DNA of 64,000 nucleotides from Sulfurimonas sp. (GTDB lineage: Bacteria > Campylobacterota > Campylobacteria > Campylobacterales > Sulfurimonadaceae). Below, piece after piece: positions 7,149 to 17,681 of the stretch (position 1 is its first letter; every line of letters starts with the position of its first letter). The position numbers and the translations under genes were made by a program. The stretch lies in NCBI RefSeq assembly GCF_028714655.1, contig NZ_JAQTLY010000004.1:1-64000 (forward strand). Direction: 5' to 3'. Under the pieces are notes generated by a model. It did not search any database, was not told the DNA's origin, and worked only from the letters and a program-made list of their open reading frames with translations.

Positions 7149-8125
7149 TTTTGGTAAATCGTATATTTAGGTACTAGTTTAAACGGACGATAAGACATTT
7201 TTACTTTGCGAAGATTCTCAAATCCCATATCGTCACCGACATTTATGTATGTTACACCGTAATGCTCTTTAAGCATTTTTGAAAACTCTCTAAAGATAAA
7301 CTGGGCACATCCGAAAATTTCAAAATCGGTTTTTTCTATAATAACCGTTGCGGTGTTTTGATTGATTCGTTCTCCTACGGTAAAACCTTTAAGCTCACCG
7401 TTTATATATATAACCAAACCTATAAGGCAAAGCTCTTCATAATGTTTTAGCATCTGTTTTACGGCATGTCTTTCTTGATGGATACCCTCTAAAAAGACTT
7501 CTGCTTCTTCTTTTGGCATATACTTGACTCTGTCGGAAACCCATTTGTCAAAAAGATGTATAATCTCCTCTTTGTGCTTTACGCTGTCTAGCTGTTCAAC
7601 TACATAATCAGGATATGACTTTACAAATTTATTTATCTCTGTTCTTTTTGTATGGTAGCTATTTCCGCGAAGATCAATGAGTGCATTTACTTCATAAACA
7701 TAATCAACCAATTTTTTTTCAATAACATATGATTCAAGCATCTCAAACATACTCTCTGCTTCATCGGTGTTTTGTAAAAACTCTTCTAGCATGGAACCTT
7801 GTACATAGTCGATTCGCGAATAGTAAGGGGAGCTGTTGTTTTCATTCATAACTTCAAAACATTTTACTATGGCTTTAGTTATATGTTTTTTCTTTCCCAA
7901 AGGAGGCAGCAGCATAGTAAGTTCACCGCCTGTCATAATAAAGAGGCAAAAACATTTATTTATAATTGCATAAAAACCGCTGCTGTTGGCAAGCCATATA
8001 TAATTTGCGGCAAAAGTATAGTCGCTTAAATCTACATCAATTTTTGAGAGATACTCTTCCATAATAGGTTTTGTAGCCATTGTAAATCGTTTTAACTTCT
8101 GTTTATTGATAGTTAAGCTTCCCAT
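7145..8125 (-). CDS. DUF2156 (phosphatidylglycerol lysyltransferase C-terminal-like) protein
   Basis: The 326-residue soluble protein matches the tandem-GNAT DUF2156 family. Recognisable features are the opening FTMATKPIMEEYL, FAANYIWL, a charged central part, and C-terminal GFTVGERINQNTATVIIEKTDFEIFGCAQFIFREF. The family shares its fold with the catalytic domain of lysyl-phosphatidylglycerol synthase MprF but lacks the flippase membrane domain here. The acceptor of any acyl or aminoacyl transfer is unknown. It is coupled to the RimI-like gene by a four-base overlap. Confidence 0.75.
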   Translation of the reverse strand: MGSLTINKQKLKRFTMATKPIMEEYLSKIDVDLSDYTFAANYIWLANSSGFYAIINKCFCLFIMTGGELTMLLPPLGKKKHITKAIVKCFEVMNENNSSPYYSRIDYVQGSMLEEFLQNTDEAESMFEMLESYVIEKKLVDYVYEVNALIDLRGNSYHTKRTEINKFVKSYPDYVVEQLDSVKHKEEIIHLFDKWVSDRVKYMPKEEAEVFLEGIHQERHAVKQMLKHYEELCLIGLVIYINGELKGFTVGERINQNTATVIIEKTDFEIFGCAQFIFREFSKMLKEHYGVTYINVGDDMGFENLRKVKMSYRPFKLVPKYTIYQK

Positions 8126-8229
8126 AAAAATCCTCTTTTTTCTAAATAGTAGAGAAATAATACATCTTTTTTATATATTTGAAGAAAAAATTTTGAATAT
8201 GACCATTGCAAGGTGTGACAATCTAGCAT

Positions 8230-8262
8230 TAGGCTTCTTTCATAACTAAAAAATAGATTCTA
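8230..8262 (-). repeat. remnant of the dispersed palindromic repeat
   Basis: TTCTTTCATAACTAAAAAAT followed by AGATTC matches, in reverse orientation, the terminal part of the repeat copies at 41790-41957 and 61886-62003. The rest of the element is missing. The surrounding intergenic stretch 8126-8363 otherwise shows only a TTATATTTATAAT promoter-like sequence before the tRNA. Confidence 0.6.
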
Positions 8263-8363
8263 TGGCTCTGCAATTAAGGCTACTGTAAGGCGATTATATT
8301 TATAATTCCACCCGTTTTAAAACAGGTACAAAAATTATTTACTGCACTTTTATTTACACCTAT

Positions 8364-8438
8364 TGGGGTATAGCCAAGCGGTAAGGCAACTGGTTTTGGT
8401 CCAGTCATTCAGGGGTTCGAATCCCTTTACCCCATCCA
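8364..8438 (+). tRNA. tRNA-Gln (anticodon TTG)
   Basis: The acceptor TGGGGTA (8364-8370) pairs with TACCCCA (8428-8434), followed by T and encoded CCA. The anticodon stem ACTGG/CCAGT encloses TTTTGGT, giving TTG. The T arm is identical to that of the tRNA at 49-123. It stands alone, with a TATAAT-like box about 60 bases upstream. Confidence 0.94.
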
Positions 8439-8452
8439 CCCGCTTAAAAAAA

Positions 8453-8944
8453 TCACAAATATTTCGGTAACAGCTCTTTTAATTTATTGTAAATTTTAAG
8501 AAAGTCAGTAGAATAAACTCTATTTTGCGCAATGGAAGTTATAAAGTTTGTATCTCTCTCCCATCGTGGAACCAGATGCATATGGATATGCTCCGCTATC
8601 CCTGCCCCGCCTGCTTTTCCCAAGTTCATCCCGATATTTACCCCATGAGCGCCAAAACCCTCTTTTAAAAGTCTAACACCTTTTTGAGCCAAAGCACTCA
8701 TATGAAGCCAAGTTTCAGTGGACAAATCTTCTAGTTTATCGGTGTGAAGGTGCGGAATAATCATAAAATGCCCCGGAGTATATGGATAGCGATTCATAAC
8801 TATAAAACAGTGCTCATCCCTATAAAGCACATGAAGCTCTTTATCTTCTTGCTCATTGGCGCTAATATGACAAAAGACACAACCCTCAACCTCTTTGCCT
8901 GCTATATACTCGCTTCGCCACGGGGCATATAAAATATCTTTCAT
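8453..8944 (-). CDS. HIT-family nucleotide hydrolase
   Basis: The 163-residue protein has the histidine-triad motif EHIHMHLVPRW (about residue 118) and an N-terminal CVFCHIS zinc-type pair, as in Fhit/HINT-like and Ap4A phosphorylase-like bacterial HIT proteins. It should hydrolyse or transfer nucleotidyl groups via the central His. It is a separate transcription unit that converges on the tRNA-Gln gene. The exact nucleotide substrate cannot be read from sequence. Confidence 0.85.
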   Translation of the reverse strand: MKDILYAPWRSEYIAGKEVEGCVFCHISANEQEDKELHVLYRDEHCFIVMNRYPYTPGHFMIIPHLHTDKLEDLSTETWLHMSALAQKGVRLLKEGFGAHGVNIGMNLGKAGGAGIAEHIHMHLVPRWERDTNFITSIAQNRVYSTDFLKIYNKLKELLPKYL

Positions 8945-8988
8945 CGATTTTTCCTCTCTTACCTAAAATTAACTAGCTAATTTTCTAC

Positions 8989-11928
8989 TCATGACACCGT
9001 TCCCGCTCTTAAAACTCTCTCAAAACTATCAAGCAAACCTGTTTTAAATGCTTCATCTCCTGCAAAAAGTTTATAGAGCTCGAGTTCTTTTTTTCTTTCA
9101 CGGTTCATAACTTCTGCGACTATTCGCTCTAGTGCTATTCTTCTTGTGTGTGTATCTTGATTATCTTGATATTTGGTTTTATAGTCATCATGTGTTTTGA
9201 CTTTTTCCATTAGATTGATAAATTTAATCCTCTGTTCCTGTGGCGTTGCTTCCCAACCATGAAACCATTTTTCATTGAATGCTTCTATGATACTATCGAG
9301 TAAATCCCTCTCATTGTTTCCGTGAGCAGCTCTTGGATTATTATTTACAGGGTCAAGCCCAGTTTCACTCTCATCAAGCCCTATGCCAACTCCTAGCTTT
9401 ACTCTCTCTAGCCCATAAGTTGATAAATCCACACTATTTAGTAACTCATCGAGCATATCTTGGTCTTTATCTTTTATAATCATTTTTGGTATTAAAAACT
9501 TCAAAAACCAAAAGAGTTTTTCCCACTCCACTTTTTCAAAAGGCATAATGGAAGCCATCTGTCCATATATTTTTACAAACTGTTTTGCTTTGATTTTGTA
9601 GTCTGCTTTTTGCTCATCTTCGAGAGCTAGTTCACTATTAAATCTCCCAGCCGATTTATCAATAATTGGCGATAACTTTGAAGCCTCCACACCTTTGAAA
9701 TATTTTTCAAAAAATTCATCAACTTCACTTGATTCATATACACCCAAATCATCAAGAGTCTCTTTTAACTCATGAAGTACATTGATGTCGGTTGCTTCAC
9801 TTAGGGTTGTTGATGTATAAAAAGGGTCAAATGATTTTTTAATATCTTCTGTTGTATTAAAAAAATCTAGCACAAATAAATCTTCGGTTTTTTTACCATA
9901 TTTTGATGATGAACGATTGAGTCTTGAGAGGGCTTGAACAGCCAATACATCCTGTAATTTTTTATCCACATACATAGTACAAAGTTTTGGTTGGTCAAAA
10001 CCTGTCAAAAACTTATTGGCAACTACCAATAATTTATACTCATCAGTATCAAATTTATCGCTTATATCTTTTGAAGCAAACCCATTCATCTCATCTTCTG
10101 TATATTCGACCCCTTTAACCTCTTTTTTACCAGAAAATGCGATAATCGCTTTAAATGGATTTCCAAGAGTTTCAAGTTTCGTATTAATAGCTTGAAAGTA
10201 AACGATAGCAGTTTCTATATTGGCAGTTACTACCATACCCTTTGCTTTGGCTTTTAACTTTTTTGTTTTGACAACTTTTTCTATAAAATGCTCAAGAATT
10301 ATCTCTACTTTTGTAGCTATTGTGGATGGGTTCTTTTCTACAAAACTTCTAAGCTTCTTTTGTGCTTTTTTTGTATCAAAGAGTGGATTATCATCTATTG
10401 ATTTTGCTATTTCATAGTAGCTTTTATATGTTGTGTAGTTTGAAAGTACATCAAGGATAAATCCCTCTTCGATAGCTTGTTTCATAGAGTACAAATCAAA
10501 TGGTTCAAAAGTTCCATCAGCTTGTTTCGTTCCAAATTTTTCTAAAGTAGAGTTTTTAGGAGTAGCTGTAAATGCCAAATATGAGGCGTTTCCTTTCATT
10601 TTTCTGCTTTTCATAATCTCTAAAATCAAATCTTGAGCATCTGTCTCTTCATCATACTCGTTTCCATTTAATGGCTTCTTGCCCATCGCTTCATTCATTT
10701 TTCCGTGAGCAGAGCCACTTTGACTTGAATGTGCTTCATCAATGATAACAGCAAATCTTTTATCACTAAGATCGCTTATCCCATCTACTATAAATGGAAA
10801 TTTTTGAATTGTAGTAAGGATGATTTTTTTCCCACTTTCAAGATTGCTTTTGAGTTCACTAGAGCTATATGCAGGTGCTACGATATTTTTTTGTTCGCTG
10901 AAACTTTTTACATTATCACGAAGTTGTTTATCAAGTAGTTTTCTATCAGTTACGATTATTACACTATTAAAAAGTGGCTTTTCCTCATTTTTATAATAAG
11001 CCTCTATAAGTTGATAGGCACACCATGTAATAGAGTTACTTTTCCCACTCCCTGCACTATGTTGTATAAGATAAGTTTTTCCAACACCATTTTGGCTTAC
11101 ATCATCAAGGAGTTTTCTAACAACATTAAGCTGATGGTATCTTGGAAAATAAAGCGTTTCACCATCCAGCCTCACAAAGTGTTGTATGATGTTTGCAAGT
11201 GAATTTTTACTAAAAATATCTTCCCAAATATAAGAAGTTTTATGCCCATTTGGATTAACTGGATTCCCAGCTCCAAAATTATTACCCTTATTAAAAGGGA
11301 GAAAGAAAGTTTTTTCACATTCAAGTTTTGTAGTCATAAATGCTTCATCGGTATCCACTGCAAAATGAACTATACATCTAGCAAAGTTTAGAAGTGGCTC
11401 TTTTGGGTCACGGTCTTCTTTATACTGTTTAATCCCATGATACCTAGCATTTTGACCTGTCCAATGGTTTTTAAGCTCCATTGTGATGATGGGCAATCCA
11501 TTTAAAAAAATAACCATATCAAGCTCTAACAAAGGATTTGCATTTGAGAAAGTTACTTGTCTTGTTACGCTAAACTGATTTGAAGCAAATCTTTTTATAG
11601 TCTCTTGCCCACTTGAAGCCAATGGTGCAATATAAAAAAATGTAAAATGAGCATCATCTACATCAAGCCCCTTTTTGAGGATTTTGAGTATCCCATACTT
11701 TTTAATCATCTTATCAAGTCTTTGGATGATTTTTAGTTTATATTGAGGGTCTCGTTTGAGTTTTTCAAGTTCATCTTTTTGTGAAGATTCCAAAAAATCC
11801 CAAAATATTTTTTCATCAATCGCATACTCTTTATTAAAGTCTCTGTTCTCACCCCTGACAAAACCTTGCTCCAATAAAGAACTTTCAATGCAACTCTCTA
11901 ATGCTTCTTCGTTAGTTTGACTTGCCAT
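8989..11928 (-). CDS. hsdR: type I restriction enzyme, R (motor and nuclease) subunit
   Basis: The 979-residue subunit shows the RecB-like nuclease core (Asp137 and ELK at 151-153), Walker A SAGSGKS near 291-297 and the DEAH box at 397-400. Helicase motifs such as LAFTATPKNST and the motif VI-like ALSRLNRSSS follow. It translocates DNA using ATP and cleaves away from the unmodified target. It is the last gene of hsdM-fic-hsdS-hsdR, separated from hsdS by 94 bases that contain two inverted repeats (11960-12005). AAAGAGG precedes the ATG. No frameshift is seen, so it is probably active. Confidence 0.93.
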   Translation of the reverse strand: MASQTNEEALESCIESSLLEQGFVRGENRDFNKEYAIDEKIFWDFLESSQKDELEKLKRDPQYKLKIIQRLDKMIKKYGILKILKKGLDVDDAHFTFFYIAPLASSGQETIKRFASNQFSVTRQVTFSNANPLLELDMVIFLNGLPIITMELKNHWTGQNARYHGIKQYKEDRDPKEPLLNFARCIVHFAVDTDEAFMTTKLECEKTFFLPFNKGNNFGAGNPVNPNGHKTSYIWEDIFSKNSLANIIQHFVRLDGETLYFPRYHQLNVVRKLLDDVSQNGVGKTYLIQHSAGSGKSNSITWCAYQLIEAYYKNEEKPLFNSVIIVTDRKLLDKQLRDNVKSFSEQKNIVAPAYSSSELKSNLESGKKIILTTIQKFPFIVDGISDLSDKRFAVIIDEAHSSQSGSAHGKMNEAMGKKPLNGNEYDEETDAQDLILEIMKSRKMKGNASYLAFTATPKNSTLEKFGTKQADGTFEPFDLYSMKQAIEEGFILDVLSNYTTYKSYYEIAKSIDDNPLFDTKKAQKKLRSFVEKNPSTIATKVEIILEHFIEKVVKTKKLKAKAKGMVVTANIETAIVYFQAINTKLETLGNPFKAIIAFSGKKEVKGVEYTEDEMNGFASKDISDKFDTDEYKLLVVANKFLTGFDQPKLCTMYVDKKLQDVLAVQALSRLNRSSSKYGKKTEDLFVLDFFNTTEDIKKSFDPFYTSTTLSEATDINVLHELKETLDDLGVYESSEVDEFFEKYFKGVEASKLSPIIDKSAGRFNSELALEDEQKADYKIKAKQFVKIYGQMASIMPFEKVEWEKLFWFLKFLIPKMIIKDKDQDMLDELLNSVDLSTYGLERVKLGVGIGLDESETGLDPVNNNPRAAHGNNERDLLDSIIEAFNEKWFHGWEATPQEQRIKFINLMEKVKTHDDYKTKYQDNQDTHTRRIALERIVAEVMNRERKKELELYKLFAGDEAFKTGLLDSFERVLRAGTVS

Positions 11929-11959
11929 TATTTCAACCTCTTTATATACTTTTGCAACT

Positions 11960-12005
11960 GTTCGGTTTTTCCGAATATAGTGGTTGTTCGGTAATTCCGA
12001 ACAAC
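11960..12005 (-). promoter_or_regulatory. two TTCGG-N5-CCGAA inverted repeats before hsdR
   Basis: TTCGG-TTTTT-CCGAA (11961-11975) and an extended copy, GTTGTTCGG-TAATT-CCGAACAAC (11983-12005), have the same core half-sites and the same 5-base spacing, 26 bases centre to centre. They could be a pair of operator sites for a dimeric regulator, or RNA hairpins that limit read-through from hsdS into hsdR. No regulator gene is obvious in the locus. Confidence 0.55.
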
Positions 12006-12022
12006 TGAATTTTTATACCACA

Positions 12023-13294
12023 TCATGCCACCCTCACTTTCCCAGTTACCACACTATCAATAAGCGATGCTTTATACTCTTTGAGTTTTGATATATAGTT
12101 TTGTTGTAACTCTATGGATTTATCAATTTTTGTTGTTTGGGTTTCAATATATTCTACGATTTGGAGTTGTTCATCTTTTGGTGGAATATAAAATGGTATT
12201 TCTTTCATTCTACTTTTTGATAAATCCCATTGTCCAATTCTAACACCGTCAGAAGCTTTTATGAAAAATGGCACATAAACACTACTTCGTATAGCTTTAT
12301 GAAAAAAAGTTGGTTCTACTCCATTTAGTTCAAAAATAAAATAAGCTGGACTTACTATACCAGTATAATCAGATATACCGTAAGAGCCTTGCCAAGCTTT
12401 CATTTTATTCATGGCAAATTGACCTTTTTCAACCATTTTATAACCACTTAAATCATCTGGTATAAAATTATGATTAGATTCTTTATCATCTACATCTCTC
12501 AATATTACACCTTGTTCTCTAGTAACAGATAAAAGAGGTAAATCGGCTCTATTTTTAATTGATATTGGCGTTAGACTTGTTCCTAATTTACTTATTTCCC
12601 AATGCTTTGGTATCTCTCCAATCCATTCAACACCACTATCTACAAACTCTACGGTTTTATCTAAACCTTTAGTTACTGCATCATTAATAACGATTTGTTT
12701 TCGCTCTTTTAAAAGTTCGATTAGTTTTTGTTTTTGGCCAATAACTTCATCAATTTGAGCTGTTTTTTCATCAAGAAAAGAGGCTATTTTTATTTGTTCA
12801 TTTTTAGGTGGAATAAATGTTTTAAAACTAAAAAAACTATCTTTAGGTATAGTATTTCTCAATCCTCTGTACAAAGGTTTAAATCGTTTGCTAGAATCTA
12901 AGTTAAGATAAAAATAATATAAATAATTTTTATCTATATTTTCAGTTGTCATAACTGTATATGCACCAGTTATCATTCCATCAAATGAAGATAAACCAAC
13001 TGTTCTAGGCGTTTCTTCAACATCAAATAAACAAAATATGAAATCACCCTCTTTAACTTCTTGATAAGTATCAAATTCAGCAGGAAATTTACCTTGTGGA
13101 TTTTCCATATCTCTTTTAATAATACCTTTTAATGTTAATGATAATAAATCATATTCACTTGATTTTTTACCAACAAGTTTTTGTTTAATTTTAAAAATGT
13201 TTTTGTTTGATAAAGTTTCCCACTCACTAGGAATCTCCCCTAACCACTCAACACCACTATCTTTATAAGATGAATATTTTTCTAGTTTACTCAT
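12023..13294 (-). CDS. hsdS: type I restriction-modification specificity subunit
   Basis: The 423-residue subunit has the typical two-half layout. Each half opens with a related segment ([16 protein letters not shown] near the N-terminus, [16 protein letters not shown] about residue 220), carries a target recognition domain, and ends in a coiled-coil conserved region ([20 protein letters not shown] and [17 protein letters not shown]). It determines the bipartite DNA target of both HsdM and HsdR. I chose the ATG at 13294, which overlaps the end of fic by eight bases and has GAGGGG upstream, over the ATG at 13312. Confidence 0.9.
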   Translation of the reverse strand: MSKLEKYSSYKDSGVEWLGEIPSEWETLSNKNIFKIKQKLVGKKSSEYDLLSLTLKGIIKRDMENPQGKFPAEFDTYQEVKEGDFIFCLFDVEETPRTVGLSSFDGMITGAYTVMTTENIDKNYLYYFYLNLDSSKRFKPLYRGLRNTIPKDSFFSFKTFIPPKNEQIKIASFLDEKTAQIDEVIGQKQKLIELLKERKQIVINDAVTKGLDKTVEFVDSGVEWIGEIPKHWEISKLGTSLTPISIKNRADLPLLSVTREQGVILRDVDDKESNHNFIPDDLSGYKMVEKGQFAMNKMKAWQGSYGISDYTGIVSPAYFIFELNGVEPTFFHKAIRSSVYVPFFIKASDGVRIGQWDLSKSRMKEIPFYIPPKDEQLQIVEYIETQTTKIDKSIELQQNYISKLKEYKASLIDSVVTGKVRVA

Positions 13295-13835
13295 CTTTTT
13301 GATACCCCTCATAGTAGTATGACTGCTCTATCCCTTTAAAAATAACCTCTCTGTTATCTATCTCGTCTGTGAGATTTGCGGATAGTAGGGTTCGTAGTTC
13401 CAAATCATTTATAGGACTTCGTTCCATGGCTTGAAGATAGAGTTCTTTGGCTACATTTTGCCAATTGACCACTTTTTTTAGTCTTGTTTTTAACATCATA
13501 TCTAGCCATATTCGCATAGTTCTGCCGTTGCCCTCCATAAACGGATGAGCGATATTCATCTCTACATATTTGGCAATTATCTCTTCAAAGCTGCTTTCAC
13601 TCATTTGTTCTATTTTGACCAAAATCTCTTTTAGGTAAAGGGTATTTGCAAACCTAAAACCACCTTTTGAGATGTTGACCTCTCTTAGCTCTCCAGCAAA
13701 ATCATAAAGCTTGTAAAAAAGATATTTGTGAATCTCTTGAAGTCCCTTTGTTGTACCGATTTCTATTTTTTCTATATCTTTGTTTTCAAATAATCTATAA
13801 GCATTTTCAAGACTTTTTTTATCGATGTTTTTCAT
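13287..13835 (-). CDS. fic: class III Fic-domain AMP transferase
   Basis: The 182-residue protein carries the Fic catalytic motif HPFMEGNGR (97-105, catalytic His97) followed by TMRIW. A C-terminal inhibitory helix with SYYYEG (Ser172, Glu176, Gly177) matches the (S/T)xxxE(G/N) motif of class III Fic proteins. The whole chain resembles the Neisseria meningitidis Fic protein in length and motifs. Such enzymes transfer AMP from ATP to proteins and are self-inhibited until the helix is released. The start ATG lies one base after the hsdM stop, and the end overlaps hsdS, so it is cotranslated with the restriction genes. Its target is unknown. Confidence 0.9.
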   Translation of the reverse strand: MKNIDKKSLENAYRLFENKDIEKIEIGTTKGLQEIHKYLFYKLYDFAGELREVNISKGGFRFANTLYLKEILVKIEQMSESSFEEIIAKYVEMNIAHPFMEGNGRTMRIWLDMMLKTRLKKVVNWQNVAKELYLQAMERSPINDLELRTLLSANLTDEIDNREVIFKGIEQSYYYEGYQKDE

Positions 13836-13836
13836 T

Positions 13837-16185
13837 TTACAATCCCAAAATCTCTTTGATAAGTCCATCACTTGCATTTTCAAGTTCTAGTATGTCTTTT
13901 GCTACCTCTTCTAAACTTCGGAGTGGCTTATGAGTATAAAAGTATTTGTTAAAGCTTATTTCATATCCTATTTTTGTGCTGTCAAGATTTATCCAAGCTT
14001 CTTCTACATGTGGTTTTACCTCTTTTAAGAAGTACTCATAAATATTATCTTTTAAAGGTATGTTTTCACTATCTCTTAAATCTGTATCGCTTTCATACTC
14101 TGTAAATTCATCTTTTTTACCCGTTGGATAATATCCAAAATCACAAAGTTCATTTTCTTTACATCCTAGATAATCACAAAGTTTATCTAGTCTATCACCG
14201 CTTATTTTTGATATTTTTTTGATAACCTTTTGTGCAGTTTCATCGTACCACGATACTGCGTTTAGTATCATGTTCTTTTCACTTGCACCTAAACTTATTT
14301 TTTGCTCTTTGAGTACTTTTTCTACTATCTCTTTGAAGATATTAAAATCATCATATTCATCTGTTCCGATTTTTTCTTGTAGTAGTTTTGCAGAATCTAA
14401 AAGTGTTTTATGCTTTTTCCACAACTCTTTTGAAAGTAGAGATTTTAGTTGTTTTGCATTTAGTTCTATATCGTTTTTATCTAAGTGTTCTTCTATGGCT
14501 TTTTTATGTTTTGATAAGTCATTGTTACACTCTTCTTTATACACATGAGAACACCATATCATAGCCTCTTGGAGAGTTTTATCATATTTTAGTGTTTCTA
14601 TTAAATCATCTCTAAATTGTGCTTTCAGTCTTTTTGGTCTCTCAATATTTACTTTGTAGTATCCAAAGTCACTATTGTCAAAGATTTTAGAAGAGATTTT
14701 TTTGCCATCGATTTCATCATGACAAGTTTCAAATTTTTGGTATATTTCCATAATTTTTGAGATATGTTTAGGCTCTAATTCGCAGTTTTTATCCCCTAGA
14801 TTTTTTCTTAGCTTTGAGTATAAATCATTTGCATCTATGAGTTGTACTTTGCCTTTTCTGTTGTCTGCTTTGTTGTTTGAAAGTAGCCAAATATAAGTAG
14901 TAATTCCAGTATTATAAAAAAGGTTATTTGGTAGTTGGATGATGGCATCTAAGAGATCATTTTCTATGATATATCTTCTTATGTTACTCTCTCCACCGCC
15001 TGCATCACCCGTAAAAAGTGAACTACCATTGTGAACTGAAGCTATTCTACTTCCTATGCCATTTGAAGATGTTGGTTTCATTTTCCCAACCATCTCCATC
15101 AAAAATAGAAGCTGTCCATCACTGCTTCTTGGAGTTGCATCAACGGCACTTTTATTTCCCCAGTAATCAGCAAGATTTACTATAAATCTAGTGTCAATTA
15201 CATCTTTTCCATCTTTGATATATTTTTGTTCACTTGCCCATGATTTACCATAAGGAGGATTTGAAAGCATAAAGTCAAATTTGATTCCTGCAAAATCATC
15301 AACACTAAGAGTTGAGCCATTTTTTATATTCTCAGGATTGTTTCCTTTTATCATCATATCCGATTTACAAATGGCGTAAGTTTCATCATTTATCTCTTTG
15401 CCGTATAAGATGACATCCCCAGAAGCTCTTATCTCCCCATCCTCATCTTTGATAAAATTTTGAGATTCCGTAAGCATTCCGCCACTTCCACAAGCTGGGT
15501 CATAGATGGTCATAACAGGCGGTAAACTGTCTTTGATTGGGTCAAATACGATATGAGTCATAAGGTCGATTACTTCTCGTGGGGTGAAGTGTTCTCCCGC
15601 TTCTTCATTGTTGTCTTCATTAAATTTTCTAATAAGCTCTTCAAATACATATCCCATTCCAAGATTTGTAAGAGGAGGAAGTTTTTTACCCTCGGGATCA
15701 AGGGCTTCTTTGTCTGTTAGGTTGATATATGAACTTGTGAATTTTTCAAGTACATTAAGCAGTACATCTTTAGAAGCCATGTGTTTGATTTGAGATTTTA
15801 ATTTGAATTTTTCGATAATCTCTTGTACATTTTTGCTAAAGCCATTTAGGTATTCTGTAAAGTTTGCTTCAAGCATTTGAGATGAGTTTGTAGCGGTATC
15901 AAATAGCTTTTGTAAAGTCCATTTGCTAGTATTATGAAATACATAACCACTTGCATCTTGTAATCCCATCTCATCAAATTCTGTAAAACCAGCTTCCTCT
16001 TTTTGAAATCTAAGCTCTTCTAGCACTGCTTCTTTTGTAGGTTCAAGTAGTGCATCAAGTCTTCGTAAAACTACCATAGGTAAAATTACATCTCTATATT
16101 TGCCTCGCACATACACATCTCGCAAACAATCATCTGCGATTGACCATATAAAACTTACCAATTTGTTGTGCACGGCTTGATTCAT
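13837..16185 (-). CDS. hsdM: type I DNA methyltransferase (M) subunit
   Basis: The 782-residue N6-adenine methyltransferase has the S-adenosylmethionine motif DPACGSGG at 229-236 and the catalytic NPPYG near 309-313. An N-terminal helical domain precedes ([15 protein letters not shown]) and [16 protein letters not shown] lies just before the core. It is clearly longer than EcoKI HsdM (529), with a charged C-terminal extension of about 250 residues seen in a subset of type I systems. With HsdS it methylates host DNA. It is the first gene of the operon, 50 bases after murF in the opposite sense of transcription order (both minus). Confidence 0.93.
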   Translation of the reverse strand: MNQAVHNKLVSFIWSIADDCLRDVYVRGKYRDVILPMVVLRRLDALLEPTKEAVLEELRFQKEEAGFTEFDEMGLQDASGYVFHNTSKWTLQKLFDTATNSSQMLEANFTEYLNGFSKNVQEIIEKFKLKSQIKHMASKDVLLNVLEKFTSSYINLTDKEALDPEGKKLPPLTNLGMGYVFEELIRKFNEDNNEEAGEHFTPREVIDLMTHIVFDPIKDSLPPVMTIYDPACGSGGMLTESQNFIKDEDGEIRASGDVILYGKEINDETYAICKSDMMIKGNNPENIKNGSTLSVDDFAGIKFDFMLSNPPYGKSWASEQKYIKDGKDVIDTRFIVNLADYWGNKSAVDATPRSSDGQLLFLMEMVGKMKPTSSNGIGSRIASVHNGSSLFTGDAGGGESNIRRYIIENDLLDAIIQLPNNLFYNTGITTYIWLLSNNKADNRKGKVQLIDANDLYSKLRKNLGDKNCELEPKHISKIMEIYQKFETCHDEIDGKKISSKIFDNSDFGYYKVNIERPKRLKAQFRDDLIETLKYDKTLQEAMIWCSHVYKEECNNDLSKHKKAIEEHLDKNDIELNAKQLKSLLSKELWKKHKTLLDSAKLLQEKIGTDEYDDFNIFKEIVEKVLKEQKISLGASEKNMILNAVSWYDETAQKVIKKISKISGDRLDKLCDYLGCKENELCDFGYYPTGKKDEFTEYESDTDLRDSENIPLKDNIYEYFLKEVKPHVEEAWINLDSTKIGYEISFNKYFYTHKPLRSLEEVAKDILELENASDGLIKEILGL

Positions 16186-16235
16186 CTATGTTATACCCTT
16201 ATTTGTTCAGTTTTTTACCTCTTATCAGAGTTGCA

Positions 16236-17681
16236 TTATATAAAATTCGGCGCATCATTAGCAAAAAGTATGATATCGCCTGCTTTTGTTTGCGATATCA
16301 GAACCTCTTGGATTTTTGATTTGTCGCTTAGCATGATTTTGTTTTTCACTTTTAGATTTTTATCAAACAGCTCTGCATTTAGCGCACCCGTAACTATTAC
16401 GATATCAAAGACACTGTTTATGGCTTCAATAAGTTTCAAATTCAACTCATCACTGCTCTCAACCAGTCCCGGCGTTACTATAACTTTTCTGCCGTTATGC
16501 AGTGAACAGAGTCGCACGGCTTCTAGCATACCGTCTATATTTCCGTTATATCCGTCATCAAGGATAAGTTTTCCGCCGGCTTTTATCATTTGAAGTCTAT
16601 GGTCAACCGGAGTTAGTTTGCTTACCGCGCTTTGTATCTCTTCATCGCTTAAGCCAAATCTTTTTGCTATTTGAGCGGCAACGGAGATATTCATAGTTTG
16701 AAAAGAGCCTAAGACATTCGTATGAAGAGAGAGAATATTTTCCTCTATTTTTAACTCAAAATCGGTTCCGTCTAACCGTGCATCTACATTTTGTATCTCA
16801 TTGCCGAAAAATGTAACTTTCGGATGCGGCTCATTTGTGACGGAAGTATGTATAAAAGCGCGCTCAAGCCTCGGGGATTGCATAATCTCCAGTTTTGTCG
16901 CTATGATATTTTGCAAGCTCTTAAAGTACTCTATATGTGCAAGCCCTACTTTTCCGACCACCACCGTTTGAGGTTCCAAGAAAGTTGTTATCTCATAGAT
17001 ATCTCCGCTCTCTCTAGCCCCTGCTTCACAAACATAAATCTGGGTATCGCTCGGCAGCGACTCGTTTACATCTCTAATAATTCCGCCGATGGTATTTACG
17101 CTTCTGGGAGTCGCATAAACTTTGTACTTTTTTGACAAAATTTCTGCAACAAAGTTTTTGATGCTTGTTTTGCCGTAACTTCCCGTAATTGCTATAATTT
17201 GCAGCTTATCCATACTTCTAAGCTTATTTTTCGCCTCTTTTTTAAACGAAATAAATAAAAACTTCTCAATTGCCAAACTTCCCGCGTAAGCAAGTGCCAA
17301 AGGCATAAAAACACCGTATGTTTCACACGCAGACTTTAGAGTACAAAGAACATCTTGAAAAAATACCAAGGAGATTAGAAGAATCAAAAATCTCTTCACT
17401 CTCCATGTCAAAACCAGCTTCTTATCGAGATTTTTATGCCAAAAAAACATTGCAGGCAAAACTGCAAAAAAGAAAAATATGCTAAAAAATTTACCTGTCG
17501 TATAGTAGGCAACAAACGGAATCAAGAAGTAGACAAGATGCCAGTGCGGTTTATGATGTTTAAGAACCACACGAGAGATTTTATAGTCGTACCACTGAAG
17601 ATTTGTAATGAGATACCACCCCAAAACAGCCACAAAAAGTAGATTTGTGATAAATGCTATAGCTATCTCATAATTTGGCAT
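16236..17681 (-). CDS. murF: UDP-MurNAc-tripeptide-D-Ala-D-Ala ligase with membrane N-terminus
   Basis: The 481-residue protein has four or so hydrophobic segments in its first 130 residues. The Mur ligase core follows, with P-loop GSYGKTS near 160 and a C-terminal ligase domain containing DDGYNGN. The membrane-anchored N-terminus is a known feature of Campylobacterota MurF. It adds D-Ala-D-Ala to the peptidoglycan precursor and is encoded two genes downstream of ddl, which makes that dipeptide. The ATG overlaps the stop of the hydrolase gene (TAATG). Confidence 0.92.
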   Translation of the reverse strand: MPNYEIAIAFITNLLFVAVLGWYLITNLQWYDYKISRVVLKHHKPHWHLVYFLIPFVAYYTTGKFFSIFFFFAVLPAMFFWHKNLDKKLVLTWRVKRFLILLISLVFFQDVLCTLKSACETYGVFMPLALAYAGSLAIEKFLFISFKKEAKNKLRSMDKLQIIAITGSYGKTSIKNFVAEILSKKYKVYATPRSVNTIGGIIRDVNESLPSDTQIYVCEAGARESGDIYEITTFLEPQTVVVGKVGLAHIEYFKSLQNIIATKLEIMQSPRLERAFIHTSVTNEPHPKVTFFGNEIQNVDARLDGTDFELKIEENILSLHTNVLGSFQTMNISVAAQIAKRFGLSDEEIQSAVSKLTPVDHRLQMIKAGGKLILDDGYNGNIDGMLEAVRLCSLHNGRKVIVTPGLVESSDELNLKLIEAINSVFDIVIVTGALNAELFDKNLKVKNKIMLSDKSKIQEVLISQTKAGDIILFANDAPNFI

